DNA of 64,000 nt, from positions 1 through 64,000 of the forward strand of contig NZ_BDBK01000002.1 in NCBI RefSeq assembly GCF_001612945.1, given 5' to 3'. The number at the start of each line of letters is the position of its first letter. Position 1 is the first letter of the stretch. Shown in pieces: positions 59,663-64,000 of the stretch. The position numbers were made by a program, and so were the translations under genes. The notes under the pieces are model-generated. The model did not search any database. It was not told the DNA's origin and worked only from the letters and a program-made list of their open reading frames with translations. Source of the DNA: Nocardia inohanensis NBRC 100128. Its GTDB lineage: Bacteria; Actinomycetota; Actinomycetes; Mycobacteriales; Mycobacteriaceae.

Positions 59663-60811
59663 TCACCCGAAGAGGTTGCGCACGAACGGAACCGAGTCCA
59701 CCAGCGATGCGTTCACCGCACCACTGTGATCGGTCGGATAGGTGCGCAGCGTGACCGGCTCCCCGGCCGCCTGCAATTTGGCGGCGAAGGCCAGCGTCGC
59801 GGGCGTGAGCACATCGGTGTCGTACAGCCCCTGGCCCATGAACACCGGCCTGTCGTAACCGGATTCGGGCACCCCCATATACCGGGTCAGCAGCCCTTGG
59901 AGATCGGGGATCTGCGCCAGCGGCCGCGCGAACAGATCGCCGATGACCACATTCCCGGCGGCGAGCTCCGTCCCGAACGATTCCAGGCACGACTGGTTCG
60001 CCCGGTTCAGCCAGTCCCGGCCCGAATCCGTCAGATACGACTCGATATTCAGCTCCGGATAGGTGGTGCGCAGCCCGGCGAGGATGTACAGCACGTAGGC
60101 GGTGGTGTGCGATCCCAGTTTGAACGGCGGCACCTGCGGGCCCACGGCCAGCAGCGCGTCCTCGATATAGGCCGGTACGCCCGTGCCGACCGCACCCCGG
60201 TAATCCAGCTCCGGGCCGCCGAATTCGGTCGCGTAGCGCGCGGTGGTCACCGCCGCCCCGCCGCCCTGCGACTGCCCGATCACCGCCCACTTCTTCGACA
60301 GCGACGGGTAGTGCCGGGTAGCCGCCTTGACCGAGTCGACCACATTGTGGGCCTCGACCGTGCCGTTCAGGTAGGGATGGTCACCGGGCGTGCCCAGCCC
60401 CGCGTAGTCGGCGGCAACGATCGCGTACCCCTGACTCAGCCAGGTGCCGAGGTAGGCCCAATCCCGTTCGCGCGCGGCGGGTCCGTCGATCGAATACGCG
60501 CATCGATCACCGAGTCCGATGGTGCCGTGCGCCCAGGCGATCACCGGCCAGCCGCCCGCCGGAGCGGGGCCGGGCGGGAAGTAAACCGCGGCACTCGCGG
60601 TTGTCCCCTGCTCGCGGGCCGTGGTGGTGGAGTAGAGGAAACGCTCGGAATTCACCGAGCCGGGTGGGGTGGCGACGGCCGCGAGCGGTGCGGTCGAGGT
60701 GACCGTGCCGACCTCGCCGGCGGGGTCGGCCAGCGCGGTCGTACCGCCGCTGATCAGCGCCGCAGTGGTGGTCAGGGTGAGCGCCGCCGAGGCAGCCCAT
60801 CGTGTCCGCAT
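59663..60811 (-). CDS. Secreted lipase-family alpha/beta hydrolase
   Basis: A 382-residue secretory lipase (LIP family). A signal peptide ends near ALA at about 26-28. PVIAWAHGTIGLGDRCA is the oxyanion region, the nucleophile is in VIGQSQGGGAAV, and the acid and histidine lie in GQGLYDTDVLTP and PTDHSGAV. The family hydrolyses triacylglycerols and other esters outside the cell. ATG at 60811. It diverges from aceA across a 484-base regulatory region. Confidence 0.88.
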   Translation of the reverse strand: MRTRWAASAALTLTTTAALISGGTTALADPAGEVGTVTSTAPLAAVATPPGSVNSERFLYSTTTAREQGTTASAAVYFPPGPAPAGGWPVIAWAHGTIGLGDRCAYSIDGPAARERDWAYLGTWLSQGYAIVAADYAGLGTPGDHPYLNGTVEAHNVVDSVKAATRHYPSLSKKWAVIGQSQGGGAAVTTARYATEFGGPELDYRGAVGTGVPAYIEDALLAVGPQVPPFKLGSHTTAYVLYILAGLRTTYPELNIESYLTDSGRDWLNRANQSCLESFGTELAAGNVVIGDLFARPLAQIPDLQGLLTRYMGVPESGYDRPVFMGQGLYDTDVLTPATLAFAAKLQAAGEPVTLRTYPTDHSGAVNASLVDSVPFVRNLFG

Positions 60812-61295
60812 CGATATCTCCCGGGGTGTGGTGCCGCGACATCCAGCGCGAAGACTGCTGAAAGACTGGACGTTCGCTCAGCGTAGGCGTTGGCTATCGA
60901 CCGACGGCGGAGTGGCACGGCCCACATCACCGCCGAGAGTTTTGCTTGTGAAGGTGCTCACACCACCCCGGCGCCCGGCGTGTCGGCCGGCGGTGGCCGC
61001 GATCACGCAAACAGTACGCGCGTTATGCAAAACCGCATGTCAGAGCTACTGGCAAGTAGATTGCCCGGCTGCTATTAACAAGCAAATTTCGCACGATTAG
61101 CAAAAGGTCCGCGAAAGCTAGCCGGGATTCACACTTGCAACAGGTAGACGCACATTTTTTCCTGTGCCATCGTGTGGAAGTACACCTCGCGGGCCTAGCA
61201 AGTCTGCAAATTGCCGCTCCAGCAGTGTCCGAATCATCGCGAGAGATTCAGGACCGGCGGGGCTACCGAGACCGAACGAAGAAGTGGAGTCAAAG
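60812..61295 (+). promoter_or_regulatory. aceA regulatory region rich in GCAA motifs
   Basis: 484 bases without a convincing gene. GCAAA or close variants occur at 61007, 61027, 61082, 61100, 61137 (GCAAC) and 61206, two as TGCAAA. RamB of corynebacteria binds TTTGCAAA-like sites as I recall, so these are candidate RamB/RamA sites. The patch 61068-61110 is AT-rich and probably holds a promoter. A T6 run is at 61155-61160, without a hairpin. Confidence 0.55.
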
Positions 61296-62585
61296 ATGTC
61301 GAACGTCGGCACCCCGAAGACCGCTGCGGAGCTCCAGCAGGACTGGGACACCAACCCGCGTTGGAAGGGCGTTACCCGTAACTACACGGCCGACCAGGTC
61401 GTGAAGTTGCAGGGCACCGTTGTCGAGGAGCACACCCTCGCCCGTCGTGGTGCCGAGATCCTGTGGGATCTCGTCAACAACGAGGACTACATCAACTCCC
61501 TGGGCGCCCTCACCGGCAACCAGGCCGTGCAGCAGGTCCGCGCCGGCCTGAAGGCCATCTACCTGTCCGGTTGGCAGGTCGCCGGTGACGCGAACCTGTC
61601 CGGCCACACCTACCCGGACCAGTCGCTGTACCCGGCCAACTCGGTTCCGGCCGTGGTGCGCCGCATCAACAACGCGCTGCTGCGCGCCGACGAGATCGCC
61701 AAGGTCGAGGGTGACACCTCGGTCGCCAACTGGCTGGCCCCGATCGTCGCCGACGCCGAGGCCGGCTTCGGTGGCGCGCTGAACGCCTACGAGTTGCAGA
61801 AGGCCATGATCGCCTCCGGTGCGGCCGGCGTGCACTGGGAGGACCAGCTGGCCTCCGAGAAGAAGTGCGGCCACCTGGGCGGCAAGGTGCTGATCCCCAC
61901 CCAGCAGCACATCCGCACCCTGACCTCGGCTCGCCTCGCGGCCGACGTCGCCGGTGTCCCCTCGGTCATCATCGCGCGCACCGACGCCGAGGCCGCCACC
62001 CTCATCACCTCCGATGTGGACGAGCGCGACCGCCCGTTCCTGGACGGCACCCGCACCGCCGAGGGCTTCTTCGGCACCAAGAACGGCATCGAGCCCTGCA
62101 TCGCGCGTGCCAAGGCCTACGCCCCCTACGCCGACCTGATCTGGATGGAGACCGGCGTGCCGGACCTCGAGGTCGCGCGCAAGTTCGCCGAGTCGGTTCG
62201 CAGCGAGTTCCCGGACCAGCTGCTGGCCTACAACTGCTCGCCGTCCTTCAACTGGAAGGCGCACCTGGACGACGCCACCATCGCGAAGTTCCAGCGTGAG
62301 CTGGGCGCCATGGGCTTCAAGTTCCAGTTCATCACCCTGGCCGGCTTCCACTCGCTGAACTACGGCATGTTCGACCTGGCGTACGGCTACGCCCGTGAGG
62401 GCATGACCGCCTTCGTCGACCTGCAGGAGCGCGAGTTCAAGGCCGCCGCCGAGCGTGGCTTCACCGCCGTCAAGCACCAGCGCGAGGTCGGCGCCGGCTA
62501 CTTCGACACCATCGCCACCACGGTTGACCCCAACACCTCCACCGCTGCGCTGAAGGGTTCCACCGAAGAGGGCCAGTTCCACTGA
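61296..62585 (+). CDS. aceA: Isocitrate lyase
   Basis: A 429-residue enzyme of the glyoxylate shunt; in mycobacteria it also acts as methylisocitrate lyase. The catalytic motif is [15 protein letters not shown] with Cys191, the same number as in M. tuberculosis ICL1. The opening [24 protein letters not shown] and the metal-site DAEAGFGG are typical. It splits isocitrate into glyoxylate and succinate during growth on acetate or fatty acids. ATG at 61296 follows GGAGTCAAAG. RamB (33.5-34.9 kb) is its expected regulator. The codon usage is strongly biased, as in highly expressed genes. Confidence 0.97.
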   Translation: MSNVGTPKTAAELQQDWDTNPRWKGVTRNYTADQVVKLQGTVVEEHTLARRGAEILWDLVNNEDYINSLGALTGNQAVQQVRAGLKAIYLSGWQVAGDANLSGHTYPDQSLYPANSVPAVVRRINNALLRADEIAKVEGDTSVANWLAPIVADAEAGFGGALNAYELQKAMIASGAAGVHWEDQLASEKKCGHLGGKVLIPTQQHIRTLTSARLAADVAGVPSVIIARTDAEAATLITSDVDERDRPFLDGTRTAEGFFGTKNGIEPCIARAKAYAPYADLIWMETGVPDLEVARKFAESVRSEFPDQLLAYNCSPSFNWKAHLDDATIAKFQRELGAMGFKFQFITLAGFHSLNYGMFDLAYGYAREGMTAFVDLQEREFKAAAERGFTAVKHQREVGAGYFDTIATTVDPNTSTAALKGSTEEGQFH

Positions 62586-62660
62586 GCCGCAATCGGTTCT
62601 GAGGATCCAACCCCGGCGCGGTAGTCGCATCACACCTTCCGCCGCGCCGGGCCTCGAACC

Positions 62661-62690
62661 CGTCGAGAGGGGAGCGATTCCCTCTCGACG
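62661..62690 (+). terminator. Hairpin after aceA
   Basis: A perfect 11 bp stem (62661-62671 with 62680-62690) and an 8-base loop, 75 bases after aceA. Probably the first of two terminators. Confidence 0.65.
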
Positions 62691-62700
62691 GTGTTCACCA

Positions 62701-62737
62701 CCCTTCCCGTCGACAGCCCCGGCGGGGAGGGTTTTTT
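62701..62737 (+). terminator. Intrinsic terminator with T6 run
   Basis: CCCTTCCC pairs with GGGAGGG (one bulged base), with CCCCGGCGGGG stacked inside, followed by TTTTTT at 62732-62737. Confidence 0.8.
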
Positions 62738-62840
62738 CCTATAGCTTCGAAATCAAGACCTTAAGAAGGCGCAGGGTCACCAGTCAGTCCGACGCCTTCA
62801 CCCACGAGCCACGACGGCCAACAACCAGCAGGAGCGGGAC

Positions 62841-63725
62841 GTGAGCAGCGAAAAGATTCAGCGCGTCGGAATCATCGGCGCGGGACAGATGGGTGCGGGC
62901 ATCGCGGAGGTCTGCGCCCGGGCACATGTCGATGTACTCGTCTTCGAGCAGACTCGTGAACTCGCCGCCGCCGGTCGCGCCCGCATCCTGCGGTCGCTGG
63001 ATCGTGGCGTGTCGAGCGGCAAGATCACCGAGCGTGAGCGCGAGCAGACCGCCTGGCGGCTCCGGTTCACCTCGGACCTGGGCGATTTCGCCGATCGCCA
63101 GCTGGTCGTCGAGGCCGTCGTCGAGAACGAAGATGTGAAGACCGCCATCTTCGCCGAGCTCGACAAGGTCGTCACCGATCCCAATGCGGTGCTGGCCTCC
63201 AACACCTCCTCCATCCCGATCATGAAGATCGCCGTGGCCACCAACAACCCCGAGCGGGTCGTGGGCATGCACTTCTTCAACCCGGTCCCGGTGCTGCCGC
63301 TGGTCGAGCTGGTCACCACGCTCAAGACCACCGACGTCGTCACCAAGCGCGCCGAGCAGTTCGCCGCCGACGTCCTGGGCAAGCAGGTCGTGCGCTCCGC
63401 CGACCGCTCCGGCTTCGTGGTCAACGCGCTGCTGGTGCCGTACCTGCTCTCCTCCATCCGCATGGTCGAATCCGGTTTCGCCACCAAGGAAGACGTCGAC
63501 AAGGCGATGGTGCTGGGCTGCGCCCACCCGATGGGGCCGCTGGCTCTGACCGACCTGGTCGGCCTCGACACCGTGAAGTCCATCGCCGACTCCATGTACG
63601 CGGAGTTCAAGGAGCCGCTGTACTCCGCCCCGCCGCTGCTGATGCGCATGGTCGAGGCCGGACTGCTCGGAAAGAAGACCGGCGCGGGCTTCTACCAGTA
63701 CTCTTCCGCCTCTCCGCGTACTTAG
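62841..63725 (+). CDS. fadB2: 3-hydroxybutyryl-CoA dehydrogenase
   Basis: A 294-residue NAD-dependent enzyme of beta-oxidation and butyryl-CoA metabolism. The Rossmann motif GAGQMGAGIA starts at Gly13, NTSSIPI and GMHFFNPVPVLPLVELV hold the catalytic His, and RSGFVVNALLVPYL and GCAHPMGPLALTDLVGLDT are the C-terminal substrate and dimer region. AGGAGCGG precedes GTG at 62841. In M. tuberculosis fadB2 directly follows icl, as here. A separate promoter is likely because two terminators intervene. Confidence 0.95.
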   Translation: MSSEKIQRVGIIGAGQMGAGIAEVCARAHVDVLVFEQTRELAAAGRARILRSLDRGVSSGKITEREREQTAWRLRFTSDLGDFADRQLVVEAVVENEDVKTAIFAELDKVVTDPNAVLASNTSSIPIMKIAVATNNPERVVGMHFFNPVPVLPLVELVTTLKTTDVVTKRAEQFAADVLGKQVVRSADRSGFVVNALLVPYLLSSIRMVESGFATKEDVDKAMVLGCAHPMGPLALTDLVGLDTVKSIADSMYAEFKEPLYSAPPLLMRMVEAGLLGKKTGAGFYQYSSASPRT

Positions 63726-63737
63726 CGGGTGGCAGAG

Positions 63738-63770
63738 AGCCGTCGGCGTCGGGCACCCGTGCCGGCGGCT
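63738..63770 (+). terminator. fadB2 terminator-like hairpin
   Basis: A 10 bp stem with one G-T pair (63738-63747 with 63761-63770), 12 bases after the stop. The remaining 225 bases to the window end hold no gene. Confidence 0.55.
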
Positions 63771-63995
63771 GGGTGCCAAACCGATTGTGGGCGTCCCCGG
63801 TGAGTTACCCCGATCTCGCGAGATCAGATGTTGCGTTTCGGGGACTCGCCGGGCATAGCCCGGGCGCTGGAGAGCGCTGACCATTCTTTACCCAAGGTGC
63901 ACGTTGCCGGGCATGTGGTGGCGTCCATCTTCACCGGGCATAAGCTGCAAACAGGTCGAGTCGGACCGGCAGCTCGGAAAGGGAGTGTCCCGCAC

Positions 63996-64000
63996 ATGGT
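63996..64000 (+). other. Possible start codon of the next gene, cut by the window edge
   Basis: ATG at 63996 follows GGAAAGGGAG at a suitable distance. Only five bases are visible, so this is only a pointer to a gene to the right. Confidence 0.3.

Overview
The window is high-GC actinobacterial DNA, most likely Nocardia or a close relative in the Mycobacteriales. The evidence is a mycobacterial-type 5S rRNA, RamB, a Cys191-type isocitrate lyase, a LigB-type ATP-dependent ligase, and many GTG starts with overlapping stop/start codons. It opens at the end of an rrn operon (5S and terminator). It then carries housekeeping central-carbon genes in the order lpdA, a CMD-family protein, ramB (reverse), aceA, fadB2. 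As I recall, these are near neighbours in Mycobacterium tuberculosis, but here they are spread over about 45 kb by accessory blocks.

Layout. 0-6 kb: 5S rRNA; a rhomboid-like membrane protein; a second EF-G-like translation factor with a repeat-encoded Thr/Ala insertion in domain IV and a possible leader peptide; an SRPBCC-MarR pair; GNAT; HAD phosphatase. 6.3-13.2 kb: one tightly coupled operon of a Liv-type ABC importer (lipoprotein, fused LivH-LivM permease, two ATPases) with a flavin monooxygenase and two CMD/AhpD-type proteins. 13.8-20.2 kb: TetR, alpha/beta hydrolase, prolyl oligopeptidase, dipeptidase, lpdA. 20.2-27.5 kb: small redox, regulatory and acetyltransferase genes, including a QorR/QorB-like divergent pair and a decayed YCII/ECF-sigma module. 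27.5-33.2 kb: GntR and the urea transporter urtABCDE. 33.4-40.3 kb: ramB, tautomerase, LysR, ligB, a DUF4254-like protein, a PfkB-type sugar kinase, a membrane protein, and a REP-like palindrome.

40.4-58.7 kb is a purine-catabolism-like locus: an NMT1-type ABC importer, XdhC and a MobA-like maturation protein, uraD, uraH, then an FAD subunit and a fused FeS-molybdopterin oxidoreductase. It is split by an 8 kb accessory segment (46.86-55.06 kb). That segment encodes two homologous HTH-NB-ARC-TPR (STAND) proteins on either side of a Y4yA-like PLP decarboxylase-fold enzyme, all on the minus strand, plus two small plus-strand orphans. This segment is the best candidate for an undescribed system. 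Its left edge abuts what may be the truncated first codons of another purine-pathway gene.

58.7-64 kb: a small secreted His-tailed protein, a DUF1772 membrane protein behind three CTAGC palindromes, a secreted lipase, aceA with a long GCAA-rich regulatory region, fadB2, and possibly the start codon of the next gene. No transposase, integrase, tRNA or CRISPR was found. All family assignments come from reading motifs by eye; no database search was run.
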